A DNA stretch of 64,000 nt from Planctomycetaceae bacterium (GTDB lineage: Bacteria > Planctomycetota > Planctomycetia > Pirellulales > PNKZ01), in NCBI GenBank assembly GCA_016793115.1, contig JAEUIN010000259.1, forward strand, positions 1 through 64,000, in the 5' to 3' direction. Each line of letters starts with the position of its first letter. Position 1 is the first letter of the stretch. Both the position numbers and the translations under genes were made by a program. Shown here piece after piece: positions 9,406 to 18,181 of this stretch. A model generated the notes under the pieces. The model was not told the DNA's origin, did no database searches, and was given only the letters and a program-made list of their open reading frames with translations.

Positions 9406-9437
9406 GACGGCGGAGTTGTTCCCCGCCGTCGGTTTTT
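9406..9437 (+). terminator. Intrinsic terminator of the unknown secreted gene
   Basis: GACGGCGG (9406-9413) pairs perfectly with CCGCCGTC (9423-9430) around a nine-base loop, followed within two bases by five T residues. Confidence 0.65.
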
Positions 9438-9486
9438 GCCGCGCGATTTTCGGACGATTCAAAGGACCGAAACGCTGATCGTGCCC

Positions 9487-10170
9487 TTAACGTATTGCTT
9501 TGAAGAGAGCGGCCCGCAATGGGCAATTCACCGCTGGAGTCGCGCCTTCTCGATATCCATGCAGCAGCACGCGAGATTGTTCTGCAAGCATCCGCCGTAC
9601 TTCCCGTCGCTTACCTTTCACACGGGGAATCTTCAGTGAGTCGTACGCCGTTGTTTGATGCCGTAGCCAAGCAATTACAGCCGCTTCGGCGCGGCGCTCG
9701 ACCGGAATGCGTTTTGTGCGGGCCACCGTCCCGCTTCCTACCGGAGTGGCATGCGCGGCGACGACCCGGGCGAGTCGCACGGCCAAGTCGCGATGTTGGG
9801 GTGCGAAGGCCAAAAACGCCGTAACGGCGTCTTCAAACGACTCGACGTAGGCCGCTTGTGCGACTTCACGGCGTTTCGCGCTAGCCGCTTGCTTCTTGGC
9901 ATAGGCGTCCGTCGAGCGCTCGGCTCCAAGGTCCATCTTGATCCGCTCGACCGTGTTGCGAGCAGCCCACACGCCGCGCGAGAAGACACGACGCCCGATC
10001 TTCTCCTGCACGGTCCAAGTCGGACCGGCCGCTTTCACGCGCCGCGTAAGGCCCGGATCGCCGGGCGGCACGAGCACCCAGCCGGCCGGCACTTCGAGTA
10101 CTTGGCGATCCGTCGTTCGTACGGTCGACTCCGTCGGGCCTGGGGCGACAATCCTTGTCTGCTGCGGCAT
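9487..10170 (-). CDS. DUF2293 domain protein
   Basis: A 227-residue basic cytoplasmic protein. The C-terminal ~85 residues match my memory of DUF2293: TKRIPVERRAEAAVIAW, then HQTTAYDSL, then a basic segment and a final VLLHGYR helix. The N-terminal part holds a short proline-rich VPAGWVLVPPGDPGLTRRVK segment, followed by a basic helix. The function of DUF2293 proteins is not known to me. It lies alone between two carbohydrate-active genes and converges with the unknown secreted gene. Confidence 0.72.
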   Translation of the reverse strand: MPQQTRIVAPGPTESTVRTTDRQVLEVPAGWVLVPPGDPGLTRRVKAAGPTWTVQEKIGRRVFSRGVWAARNTVERIKMDLGAERSTDAYAKKQAASAKRREVAQAAYVESFEDAVTAFLAFAPQHRDLAVRLARVVAAHATPVGSGTVARTKRIPVERRAEAAVIAWLRHQTTAYDSLKIPRVKGKRREVRRMLAEQSRVLLHGYREGATPAVNCPLRAALFKAIR

Positions 10171-10440
10171 CTTTTCTTCGTCACAACTTCAAAATAGGAA
10201 TGGAGGGGAATCGCGATGGAGTCGCGGGAGGCTTGTATGAGATTTTTGCCCAAACGCATGTCTGCTAAGACGCAAAGGGGGAACAGGTGAACGCGATTGG
10301 AACTCTGTGGTTCTAGATCCAATTATGATTCTCCGTCGGCACCGCGACGACTTCCCGCCTTTGCGCAAATCATACCCTTTCGGCTTACACCGCCACATCC
10401 CTTCGCACCCCACGATCCTTTTCTCGGGATACGCTCGAAG

Positions 10441-12018
10441 TTAGTCGCGGCGGCGTTCGACGGCGGCGTGGGCCGTGGCTCGCAGAAACTCGGCATAGTC
10501 GGCGTCGAGCTGCGGAGGGACATAGGGATTGTCTATGACCGGCTCCCCGAACAACGCTTCATAAAACACGCAACCCGCAAGATATTCGCCCGCTGTGTCG
10601 GCATGGTGCCCGTCCATGCCGAGCATTTGCTTCCCCTTCGTACTCCAACGCCAGCCAACGTGCAGCGAATGCGTTTGCGGCGGGAGTTTCGGATAAGCGA
10701 ACGACTTGAGATCGACGACTCCTGCCGATCGATAGCCCCACGTCGCATCCGTGTCGGCCGCGAAGAATGCATCGCCGACCGGCACGATGCCCGCTCCCAA
10801 TTCGGTTGCGATTGCGTCGTACGCTTTCGTCAAGCCTTCGTACATTTCGCGTTGCGTCCGCGGCTCGCCGGGCTTGGGATCCGCGAGGTGGAATCGCGGA
10901 TCATCGACGCGATAGGCCCACGTTTGATGCAGCAATAGTTCGGCATGAGGAGCGTACCGTTTCACATACGCGGCCAATTGCTCGGCCGCAGGGCGATACG
11001 TGGCGACATCGTGGCTCACCAGACTCCGCTGTTGGATCGTAATGAAATCCCACGCTTCGGCCGTGAGGTAGTCTTTGAGGCTCCGCTTCGAGTCATACAG
11101 TCCTTTCGGATCGGTCGCATCTTGCTCATGCAGGCGGGCCTTATCTAAATGCTGCTGCATTGAAGAACCGCCGATGGTCGCTTGTTGTACGACGAGCGTC
11201 TGCCCGCCGCAGAGGGCAAGCTCGTCGAAGTAATTCATCGCGTTGCGTGAAAAACTGTTGCCGATCGTCAGCAACCTCACGGTGCGCGGCTGGTCGCCGA
11301 AGCAGGGCGCTAGTTCGGGCGCGACTTGCCGCAACTGGCCGACGACGACTTTCGCCATGACCGCCGCTCCAAGCGCATTCAAGTGCGTGCGATCCACGCC
11401 CTTTGTGCTCGGTGGACTCAACTTCATGCTCCCTTGCTCGCCCAAGCATTTGACGATCGCCGTGCTGCGCGCATACAGATCCACAAGCGGCACTTGCTTC
11501 TCCGCGGCGACGATGCGCATTGCCGCCGCATACGGTCCGAGGATGTCGACGAGTTTGCCGTTCTCGAAGCCGCGGCGCGTCAACGACGTGACGAGGATTG
11601 GCACGGCCCCGGCCGCTCGGGCCTCGTCGACGAAGCGCGCGAGATTCGCGCGGTAGGTCGTCGCCGCGTCGGTCTCGCGGTGCGGGCCCTTGCCGGGCTG
11701 ATCGTTGTGGCCGAATTGAATCAACACATGCGTCGGCCGTGCGTCGAGCACGCGTTGCCAGCGGCCGGAGTCGCGAAAGCTTTTCGTGCTTTGGCCGCCG
11801 CCCGCAACGTTAGTGCAAAGCACGCCGGAAGCCAGCAACTTGGAGAAAGCCGAACCCCAGCCCGCCGTGTCGGTCACCGTCGAATCGCCGGCTAACGCAA
11901 AATGAACGGTCCGCCGATCAAATTCGACGGACATTGCCGACGGCGCGCCGACGGTTCGAGCTAAGCCCAGAAACAGGACGGCGACGGAGAGCCGACGGAC
12001 ACCGACCGATGGGAACAT
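10441..12018 (-). CDS. Double SGNH hydrolase: rhamnogalacturonan-acetylesterase-like plus second SGNH domain
   Basis: A 525-residue exported protein (signal peptide with LSVAVLFLGLA). Residues ~30-255 resemble rhamnogalacturonan acetylesterases (CE12): GDSTV block with the Ser, Gly in GGGQSTKSF, Asn in GHNDQPGKG and a D-x-x-H pair in DRTHLN. From about residue 265 a second SGNH-type domain begins with LLTIGNSFS (Ser), continues with GGSSMQQH and ends with GHHADTAGEYLAG, which looks like DUF4886. Two esterase-like catalytic units in one chain would suit deacetylation of a branched pectin. It fits with the neighbouring pectate-lyase-like gene. Whether both sites are active is unknown. Confidence 0.8.
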   Translation of the reverse strand: MFPSVGVRRLSVAVLFLGLARTVGAPSAMSVEFDRRTVHFALAGDSTVTDTAGWGSAFSKLLASGVLCTNVAGGGQSTKSFRDSGRWQRVLDARPTHVLIQFGHNDQPGKGPHRETDAATTYRANLARFVDEARAAGAVPILVTSLTRRGFENGKLVDILGPYAAAMRIVAAEKQVPLVDLYARSTAIVKCLGEQGSMKLSPPSTKGVDRTHLNALGAAVMAKVVVGQLRQVAPELAPCFGDQPRTVRLLTIGNSFSRNAMNYFDELALCGGQTLVVQQATIGGSSMQQHLDKARLHEQDATDPKGLYDSKRSLKDYLTAEAWDFITIQQRSLVSHDVATYRPAAEQLAAYVKRYAPHAELLLHQTWAYRVDDPRFHLADPKPGEPRTQREMYEGLTKAYDAIATELGAGIVPVGDAFFAADTDATWGYRSAGVVDLKSFAYPKLPPQTHSLHVGWRWSTKGKQMLGMDGHHADTAGEYLAGCVFYEALFGEPVIDNPYVPPQLDADYAEFLRATAHAAVERRRD

Positions 12019-12205
12019 AGCGATAATTCCAGAACACGCGGGCGAGCGGAAAACTTCGTACGGAAGAATACGGCCGGCCTTTCAAGGTAACCCATCGCGA
12101 AACGCGAAAAAAGCCGTCGGTCCGCAGTCTTACGGAGCCCCGCTCCGCGACGTTTCGGATCGCGAGCGACGGTGGCGCCGGCCGGCGCCGCGCCATCGAA
12201 TTCCG

Positions 12206-12235
12206 TTGACTGGAGCGACTCTCGCCAGTTATTTT
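12206..12235 (+). promoter_or_regulatory. Promoter of the ArsR-SRPBCC operon
   Basis: TTGACT (12206-12211) and TATTTT (12230-12235) are 18 bases apart. Transcription would start about 12242, inside the operator-like dyads and ~27 bases before the ArsR start. Confidence 0.5.
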
Positions 12236-12262
12236 ACCAACTGGTTACTTAACCTATCGGTT
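12236..12262 (+). promoter_or_regulatory. Overlapping inverted repeats, likely ArsR operator
   Basis: Three inverted repeats overlap in 27 bases: ACCA-AC-TGGT (12236-12245), GGTTA-CT-TAACC (12243-12254) and AACC-TATC-GGTT (12251-12262). All arms are variants of AACC/GGTT. They lie between the -10 box and the ArsR start codon, where a bound repressor would block transcription. Confidence 0.55.
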
Positions 12263-12268
12263 CATAAC

Positions 12269-12679
12269 ATGAACGACGCACTAAGTGCAACGTTCGCCGC
12301 CTTAGCCGACCCGACCCGCCGCGCGCTCCTTGGGCGATTGGCGAAAAAGGAGCGGTCGGTTTCGGAACTCGCCGAACCGTTCGCGATGTCGCTGCCGGCG
12401 GTGTCGAAGCACTTGAAGGTGTTGGAGCGAGCCGGCTTGATCGAACGAAGGCGCGATGCCCAACGTCGACCGTGTCGTCTACGGACCGCACCGCTCAAAG
12501 AGGCGACGCAGTGGCTGCAGCACTACCGTCGGTTTTGGGAAGAAGGCCTCGATCGCCTAGAGCGGCACCTGCGAGCTTTAGAAATCGGCGACGTGGGCGG
12601 AGCGAAGGAGAAGCCGCGGCGTAATCGGCGAGAACGCACGGAGCGTCGAAACTCGCGAGCCGGCTTGAGCAATGCATGA
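12269..12679 (+). CDS. ArsR-family transcriptional regulator
   Basis: A 136-residue winged-helix repressor of the ArsR/SmtB superfamily. The sequence ALADPTRRALLGRL, then VSELAEPFAMSLPAVSKHLKVLERAGLIERRR is the classic helix-turn-helix and wing. No metal-binding Cys motif is seen; this branch commonly sits beside SRPBCC/AHSA1 genes, as here. I start at ATG 12269 (NDALSATF...) rather than an in-frame TTG at 12206, which coincides with the -35 box. It probably represses its own operon through the dyads immediately upstream. The C-terminal tail after the conserved domain is Arg/Glu-rich. Confidence 0.85.
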   Translation: MNDALSATFAALADPTRRALLGRLAKKERSVSELAEPFAMSLPAVSKHLKVLERAGLIERRRDAQRRPCRLRTAPLKEATQWLQHYRRFWEEGLDRLERHLRALEIGDVGGAKEKPRRNRRERTERRNSRAGLSNA

Positions 12680-12796
12680 ACAATCTTTATGGCCCCGTTA
12701 AACGAGCCGACCGTGTCGGCTCTCGTCGCGACGCGTAGCGGCCGACACGAGTCGCCGCGCGCGTGCGATGCGTCACATCCGTTCAAGGAGCTAGTC

Positions 12797-13198
12797 GTGT
12801 TGGTACAACCGTATTTGTATTTCGACGGACGTTGCGAGGAAGCGCTAGAATTCTATCGCGAAGCGTTGGACGCCAAGGTGGAGATGATGATGCGGTTCAA
12901 GGAGAACCCGACTCCGAGCACGACTCCGCCGGGCTCGGAAGAAAAGATCATGCATTGTTCGTTCAAGATCGGGAATTCGTCGCTCATGGCGTCCGACGGC
13001 ATGTGCGGCGGCGCAGCGAAGTTCGCAGGCGTCACCCTAACGATCGGCTGCGACTCGACGGCGGAAGCCGAGCGGCTGTTTGCCGCGCTTCGCGCCGGGG
13101 GCGAGGTGCGGATGCCGCTCAATAAAACGTTCTTCGCGGAGCGGTTCGGCATGGTCGCCGATCGGTTTGGCGTGTCGTGGATGATTTTGACGAAATAG
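12797..13198 (+). CDS. PhnB-like VOC superfamily protein
   Basis: A 133-residue protein of the vicinal oxygen chelate (glyoxalase/bleomycin-resistance) fold, PhnB-like branch: VQPYLYFDGRCEEALEFYREAL at the start and FFAERFGMVADRFGVSWMI at the end are its hallmarks. The substrate is unknown. The likely start is GTG at 12797, six bases after AAGGAG (12785-12790). An upstream in-frame ATG at 12689 would add 36 residues unlike the family. It is the second gene of the ArsR-led operon. Confidence 0.8.
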   Translation: MLVQPYLYFDGRCEEALEFYREALDAKVEMMMRFKENPTPSTTPPGSEEKIMHCSFKIGNSSLMASDGMCGGAAKFAGVTLTIGCDSTAEAERLFAALRAGGEVRMPLNKTFFAERFGMVADRFGVSWMILTK

Positions 13199-13268
13199 AC
13201 TTGTTTTAGCCCGCTTTTACGTTTCGCTCGGAGTCGCGTGTAGAGGCTCGCATCGAAAGGACGTTAGT

Positions 13269-13895
13269 ATGTTCAAAAAGATCCTATTGTTTCTCGTCGT
13301 CATGATTGTCGCCTTTTGCGGTTACGTCGCCTTGCAACCCGACGCTTTTAGCGTTCGGCGTTCGGCGACGATGAACGCTTCGCCTGCGGACGTCTTCGCG
13401 CAAGTCAACGACTTCCACAACTGGCAAGCTTGGTCTCCTTGGGCTAGGCTCGATCCGAATGCGATTGCGAAGTTTAGCGGCCCCGACTCCGGCAAGGGAG
13501 CGAAGTTCGCCTGGGAAGGAAATGATCAAGTCGGCCAAGGCGACATGGAAATCGTCGAAAGTAAGCCGAATGAACTGATCAAAATCAAACTTCACTTCGT
13601 CAAACCGTTCGAAGGAACCAACGACACGCTGTTCACCTTCAAACCGGAAGGAACAGGCACCGCGATGACATGGGAGATGTCGGGGAAAAACAACTTCGTC
13701 GGCAAGGCCATGTGTATGCTAATGAACATGGATGCCATGGTAGGGGGAGATTTTGAGAAGGGCCTGAACAGCATCAAAACCATCGTTGAAAAGCCGGCGA
13801 CAAAGGAACCGCCGGCGGCCGCGGGTTCGCCGAACGCCGCCGGCAACGAATCCGCAACGGGCACGGCCGCTTCCACTCTCAATGGGACCAAATGA
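13269..13895 (+). CDS. Membrane-anchored SRPBCC-domain protein
   Basis: A 208-residue protein with one N-terminal membrane segment (ILLFLVVMIVAFCGYVAL) and then an SRPBCC (polyketide cyclase/START-like) domain: RSATMNASPADVFAQVNDFHNWQAWSPWA is the usual opening, with FTFKPEGTGTAMTWEM as the central strand. The last ~35 residues are a Pro/Ala/Gly-rich tail. Members bind hydrophobic ligands, but the ligand here is unknown. Its last codon overlaps the next start (ATGA), so the pair is translationally coupled. Confidence 0.8.
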   Translation: MFKKILLFLVVMIVAFCGYVALQPDAFSVRRSATMNASPADVFAQVNDFHNWQAWSPWARLDPNAIAKFSGPDSGKGAKFAWEGNDQVGQGDMEIVESKPNELIKIKLHFVKPFEGTNDTLFTFKPEGTGTAMTWEMSGKNNFVGKAMCMLMNMDAMVGGDFEKGLNSIKTIVEKPATKEPPAAAGSPNAAGNESATGTAASTLNGTK

Positions 13896-14404
13896 TGAAC
13901 GCTCGTCTTGCCGCCGCCGAAACGCCGACCTTGAGTGATTCGGAAGTACTGATCACGCATCTCTTCAATGCCCCGCGCGGTGCGGTGTATCGCGCTTGGA
14001 CGGATCCGGCGCAGTTGCCGCTGTGGTTTGCGCCGCCCGACTGCACGATTCGCTTCGCCAAGCTCGAAATACGCCTCGGCGGGGAGTTTCATTCTTGCAT
14101 CACGACGCCCGACGGCCATGAATGTTGGTGCCGCGGCAACTATCGCGAACTCGTCGAACCGGAGCGGATCGTGTTCACGATGGCCGTCGCCGACAAGGCG
14201 GGAAATCTGCTCGAACCGGCCGACGCGGGCATGGATTCCGAGTGGCCGCGCGAAACAATCGTCGAAGTGACGCTTGTCGAGGACGCCGGACGAACGCGGT
14301 TGACGTTGCGACAATCGGTAAGCGAAACAGTCGCAAAACGGACCGGCGCTCACCCGAGTTGGATTTTGATGTTTGAGCGCCTGGCCGAAGTGATCGCCAA
14401 GTAG
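13892..14404 (+). CDS. AHSA1-type SRPBCC protein
   Basis: A 170-residue protein of the AHSA1 (activator of Hsp90 ATPase homologue 1-like) family within SRPBCC: HLFNAPRGAVYRAWTDPAQLPLWFAPPD is the signature opening, and the final helix ends in ILMFERLAEVIAK. No membrane segment. ATGA overlap with the preceding gene indicates coupling; a second ATG one codon later is an equally possible start. ArsR regulators with AHSA1 partners form a common bacterial pairing whose ligand and purpose are mostly unproven. Confidence 0.83.
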   Translation: MMNARLAAAETPTLSDSEVLITHLFNAPRGAVYRAWTDPAQLPLWFAPPDCTIRFAKLEIRLGGEFHSCITTPDGHECWCRGNYRELVEPERIVFTMAVADKAGNLLEPADAGMDSEWPRETIVEVTLVEDAGRTRLTLRQSVSETVAKRTGAHPSWILMFERLAEVIAK

Positions 14405-14446
14405 ATCACTTGCGGGCTTCGTAAATCAACGCATCGACTGCAGTTT

Positions 14447-14980
14447 CTACTTGAGAGAGCGGAGGCGCATTGAAAAGGCGACGGCCATAGCCCCGCCGAT
14501 AAACAGAAAGAATCCGATGATCGTAGCCAAGGCCAGGGCCCCGGCTCCCGGCTTGGCGAACAGCAGCGTGCCAAAGGCGATCGAAATGACGCCGGACAAT
14601 CCGATGAGCCATTCGTCGTCGATCTCCCTGCGGAGTTTGATGGCGACGGCTATTTCGAAGACACCGCGCACGATCGACCAAGAGGCGACGAGGAATACCA
14701 AGAACATCGTCGTCAATCCGGGCCAAGCTAAAGTCGCGATGCCGAATCCCACGCCGGCGAGTCCAAGCAGAATCATTTCCCACCACGGCCGACCTTCAAC
14801 TCCGCCGCCGACGCCCGCGAAGACGCAGGCAAGGCCGTCGACCAAGGCGCTGACGCCGATCAGTACGATCAACACCAGGAGAGTGAGTTCCGGATGCATT
14901 ACCGTGATCACTCCGGCCGCTATGGCGACCAGCCCGCGGACCAGGAAAACCCACCAGCGATTCGCTAAGGCGTGCAACAT
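14447..14980 (-). CDS. HdeD-family (DUF308) membrane protein
   Basis: A 177-residue inner-membrane protein with about six hydrophobic segments in three similar hairpins, typical of HdeD/DUF308: WWVFLVRGLVAIAAGVITVMHPELTL opens the first, GLAGVGFGIATLAWPGLT the second and GVISIAFGTLLFAKPGAG the third. HdeD in E. coli is linked to acid resistance; the role here is unproven. It converges with the AHSA1 gene, with only 42 bases between stops. Confidence 0.8.
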   Translation of the reverse strand: MLHALANRWWVFLVRGLVAIAAGVITVMHPELTLLVLIVLIGVSALVDGLACVFAGVGGGVEGRPWWEMILLGLAGVGFGIATLAWPGLTTMFLVFLVASWSIVRGVFEIAVAIKLRREIDDEWLIGLSGVISIAFGTLLFAKPGAGALALATIIGFFLFIGGAMAVAFSMRLRSLK

Positions 14981-15111
14981 GATGTGCGCTCGGAGTGAGA
15001 AGAGAAAGCAAGTAAAGCAACCTAAGTTTACACTTTGCTTTTCAAGTTCCTACTCGGCTCCGCATATCCCGCGCGATGGCCGTAGCGAAGTAAATACCCC
15101 AAGCGTCGACG

Positions 15112-16374
15112 CTAGTAGGTCGTTCGCTCGGCGAGCATCATGCGATAGCGCTCGCGGAGATGGTAAGTCGACCATCCCAAATAAAAGTTCGCGCCCAACG
15201 ACGCAAATAGGGCAATCAGCGCGAACGTCAACGAAACCCACTGCGACTCGCCCGGCTTGTCGGCGGCGGCGCTGGTCGTAATCTGCGTTCGTGCATCCCC
15301 AGGCGATTTCGATTCAGAGCCCGCCGTTGTGTTGTAGCGGGGATCGGTCGTGTTGACGAACTGCGAACCGACCGGCTGCGTCTGGTTTGTCGGGAAAGTA
15401 GAGCCGTTTGGTCCTGCATACGGCTGCGGACCGTATCCGGCGGTTCCCGTCGGATTGGGCATTTCGATACTCGGCTTTGCCGTTTGCATGCCGTAAGACC
15501 CGGGGTCGCCGAGCCGCGGTCCCTGTCCCCATGCGTTCGGATCGTTTGGGTTCGCCGCAACATATTGCGGATAGCCGGGCGCTCCGTACTGCTGATTATA
15601 CCCCGTCGGACCATAGCCCGGCTGATTGTAGTTGGGAACGTAGTTCGGCGGCTGATAGCCGTTGGTCGGATACTGCGGCTGGCCGGCCGTGTTGTAGCTC
15701 GACGGTTGATTCTGAGGATACGTCGAGTTCTGCGGATAATTGTTGGCAGGATATGTCGTCATCCCGCCGGCCGTCGGATAGCTTCCCGCCGGAGCGGTGC
15801 TATTCGGTTGCATGGGAAAGCCGCTTGTCGAAAGACCGCCGGAAGACATCGCCGTGGTCCCAGTTCCGTACGGTTGTGTGGCGGGAAGCTGCGCCGTGGG
15901 GTACGTCGAGGCAGGCCGATTGGGCTGCGGCAACGAAGAGTTGACGAACCCGCCCGTTGCAGACGGCGGATACACCGTCGACGACGTATTACTCGACGTG
16001 CCGATGTTCGGCGCCGTGTTGCCGGGGTTCAATGGATATGTCGACGCGGTCGCGTTGCTCGGCAAGTAAGACGGTTGCGTCTGATTGCCCCAAGTTGCGC
16101 CTGAAGCCGCAGTCGTTCCCGTCGCCGCCGAAGCTTCCGGCGGCAATGTGTTTTGGTTCGGCAACCGATCGCGACCGACTCGAATGCGGTAGTTACGAAT
16201 CGTATTTCTCACCGACGGCGGCAACGTGCTAAGCAGTTCCGTGCCGGTCTTCATCTCGTCGACCGCTTCCGGCTCGATCTGCACGATGTACTCGATCGAG
16301 TTGTCGGGCTGGCGTTCCCAACCGAAATCGACGCCAAGCGTCGACGGCAGCAGTAAGAAAACCCATGCATTCAT
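15112..16374 (-). CDS. N/Q/Y/P/G-rich prion-like protein with C-terminal membrane anchor
   Basis: A 420-residue protein unlike anything I can name. Residues 1-15 are hydrophobic (WVFLLLPSTLG). A short folded-looking segment follows (residues ~15-65, EYIVQIEPEAVDEMKTG). Then ~280 residues of low complexity rich in Asn, Gln, Tyr, Pro, Gly, Ser and Thr with repeats like NYPQNSTYPQNQ and YNQPGYGPTGYNQQYG. The C-terminus has a membrane span (LTFALIALFASLGANFYLGW) and a short charged tail. The composition resembles prion-like disordered domains. ATG at 16374 has GGAG nine bases upstream; an in-frame TTG at 16416 is less likely. Confidence 0.7.
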   Translation of the reverse strand: MNAWVFLLLPSTLGVDFGWERQPDNSIEYIVQIEPEAVDEMKTGTELLSTLPPSVRNTIRNYRIRVGRDRLPNQNTLPPEASAATGTTAASGATWGNQTQPSYLPSNATASTYPLNPGNTAPNIGTSSNTSSTVYPPSATGGFVNSSLPQPNRPASTYPTAQLPATQPYGTGTTAMSSGGLSTSGFPMQPNSTAPAGSYPTAGGMTTYPANNYPQNSTYPQNQPSSYNTAGQPQYPTNGYQPPNYVPNYNQPGYGPTGYNQQYGAPGYPQYVAANPNDPNAWGQGPRLGDPGSYGMQTAKPSIEMPNPTGTAGYGPQPYAGPNGSTFPTNQTQPVGSQFVNTTDPRYNTTAGSESKSPGDARTQITTSAAADKPGESQWVSLTFALIALFASLGANFYLGWSTYHLRERYRMMLAERTTY

Positions 16375-16651
16375 GAAAGCCACTCCGACGGCAATACCAG
16401 ACCTACCAGGAAACAACGCCGCGACTCGTACGCAATTACGATAGAGAACTCAGCCTTTTTAATCGTGCGGATTCGGCGCGGCCCCGGAGAGCACACACCG
16501 TAGTCTTGCGACGACCGCGCAAAGCAGCCAAGTTCAAATCGCGGCGTATCTTAGCCCTGTTTCGCGATTTGCCACAAGCTCGATATAGGGGCTTTAGCGG
16601 CGACCGATATCCGGTCCCAAACGCGACGAACTTATGGCGAAAAACGCAGTT

Positions 16652-18181
16652 TCAGGTGGGTACGGCAGGCGGGGGCGGAGGCGTGAAAGCGATCGTCGCA
16701 CCTGCGTCCTTCTTCAAGTCCCAGTTCTTAAGCTCGCCGTGAAGCATGACCAACAAAGTGTGCAGCAAGGCCAAGACCATCGGCCCGACGAACACCCCGA
16801 TCGGGCCTAGAGCCTGCGCCCCGCCCAATACGCTTAGCAATGCCGGCAGCGGGTGGAGATTGGAGCGTTCCTGAAGGACTAACGGCTTAATTAGATTATC
16901 GGCGAGTCCCACGACGATCGCGCAATAGATCGCCAAGCCGAGGGCGGCGCCCGTTCGCTGTTCGAAGAAATAAAGCCATGCACAACAACCGCCCCACACA
17001 AGCGTGGCGCCGACGAGCGGCACCATGGCGAAGAGGATCGTCAGCAGCGTCAGCAGGAAGACTGAGTTGAGACCGACGAACAAATACCCGACGCCGGCTA
17101 GCAATCCCTGCGCTGCGGCGGCAAGTACCATCGAGAGGACGATGGCGCGCGTTAGATCGCCGAAGTCGGTGATGAGTCGCTGCGTATGCTTCTGATCGAG
17201 CGGCGTCAATTGAACGACGGCATCGATCATCGAAGCTCCGTCCGCGAGAAAGTAATAAAGTCCGAGCAACATGACGATCAAGCCGACGCCGATCTCCCAA
17301 ATCAGCCCGCCGAGATATTGAGTCGTGCCGAGGGCGAGCGGACCGGCCGAGGTTCGAATGCGAGCGATCGCGCCGTCGATCGTTTCATCGTCGACGCGAA
17401 CAACCTGCTTCACCGACGCAACCAGCGGACCGCCCAGCAATTCGGTGCGAAACTGCTCCAGCGACGAGCGTGTCCGTTCCCAGGCGCTATGCCATGCTTC
17501 GCGATCGGCGGGCGCAGGCTTTTGCTCAGCAAGGCTCTTCTTCCAAGCCGCCCAGCAAGCGATAAGTTGCGGCGAAGGAACCGGAACATCGCCGGTTGCC
17601 GACGGTGCCGCAACTTTGGACGGCTCCGCAAGATTCAGTCGACTTTCGACTATCTCGTTGTCGGCCACCGACGCCTTTCGCAACTCTTCTTCCGACGGCG
17701 GCTTCGGTTCGGCATCGGGCGCCACGAAAGCGAGTTGCTCGAGTTGGTCGACGTTCTTTCGCAGGCGATCCAGGGCCGCCATGACTTGCTTCGGCGGCGG
17801 CCCAAGACGCAATCGATTGCGCAACGTCGTCAGCTTGCGCGAGATGTCGTCGCGATCCAGTGAAGCGACGAGATCGGCCGTTTCGGAAACGGCCAACGCC
17901 CCGACGGCCATCGACGGCAACAGCACCGCGAGCAACACCAATGTCGTAGTCAATCCGGCAGCGAGGCGCGGGCGATTCTTGCAGCGTTTCGAAATCCAAA
18001 CTTGCACGGGCTTAAACAGAACGCTTAGCATGACCGCCAGAAACAACGGCAAGATAAAAGTCGCCATCACCTCGAATGAAAGCGCGGCGATCAAAACCAA
18101 TAGCGCCAGCAGAACGACGAGCGATAAGATGCGAGCGATCAATGGTGCGGCCCTCGACGACGCCTGACCTGAAAACGGCAC
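16652..18181 (-). CDS. AI-2E family (PerM-type) transporter with a large insert
   Basis: A 509-residue membrane protein of the AI-2E transporter family. Hydrophobic pairs at residues ~15-65 and ~70-105, the later GVGLIVMLLGLYYFLADG span and the ending LLSVLGGAQALGPIGVFVGPMVLALLHTLL are typical. Between the first and second halves lies a ~150-residue soluble insert (about residues 110-265), charged and Pro-rich, which makes the protein longer than the usual 350-400. The transported substrate is not predictable for this family. The start is GTG at 18181 with no clear ribosome-binding site, so the N-terminus is uncertain. Confidence 0.8.
   Translation of the reverse strand: MPFSGQASSRAAPLIARILSLVVLLALLVLIAALSFEVMATFILPLFLAVMLSVLFKPVQVWISKRCKNRPRLAAGLTTTLVLLAVLLPSMAVGALAVSETADLVASLDRDDISRKLTTLRNRLRLGPPPKQVMAALDRLRKNVDQLEQLAFVAPDAEPKPPSEEELRKASVADNEIVESRLNLAEPSKVAAPSATGDVPVPSPQLIACWAAWKKSLAEQKPAPADREAWHSAWERTRSSLEQFRTELLGGPLVASVKQVVRVDDETIDGAIARIRTSAGPLALGTTQYLGGLIWEIGVGLIVMLLGLYYFLADGASMIDAVVQLTPLDQKHTQRLITDFGDLTRAIVLSMVLAAAAQGLLAGVGYLFVGLNSVFLLTLLTILFAMVPLVGATLVWGGCCAWLYFFEQRTGAALGLAIYCAIVVGLADNLIKPLVLQERSNLHPLPALLSVLGGAQALGPIGVFVGPMVLALLHTLLVMLHGELKNWDLKKDAGATIAFTPPPPPAVPT

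Noticed and set aside
16602..16616. GACCG-ATATC-CGGTC dyad downstream of the AI-2E transporter gene
   Set aside because: It is short, has no T-tract and lies in no promoter I can recognise.
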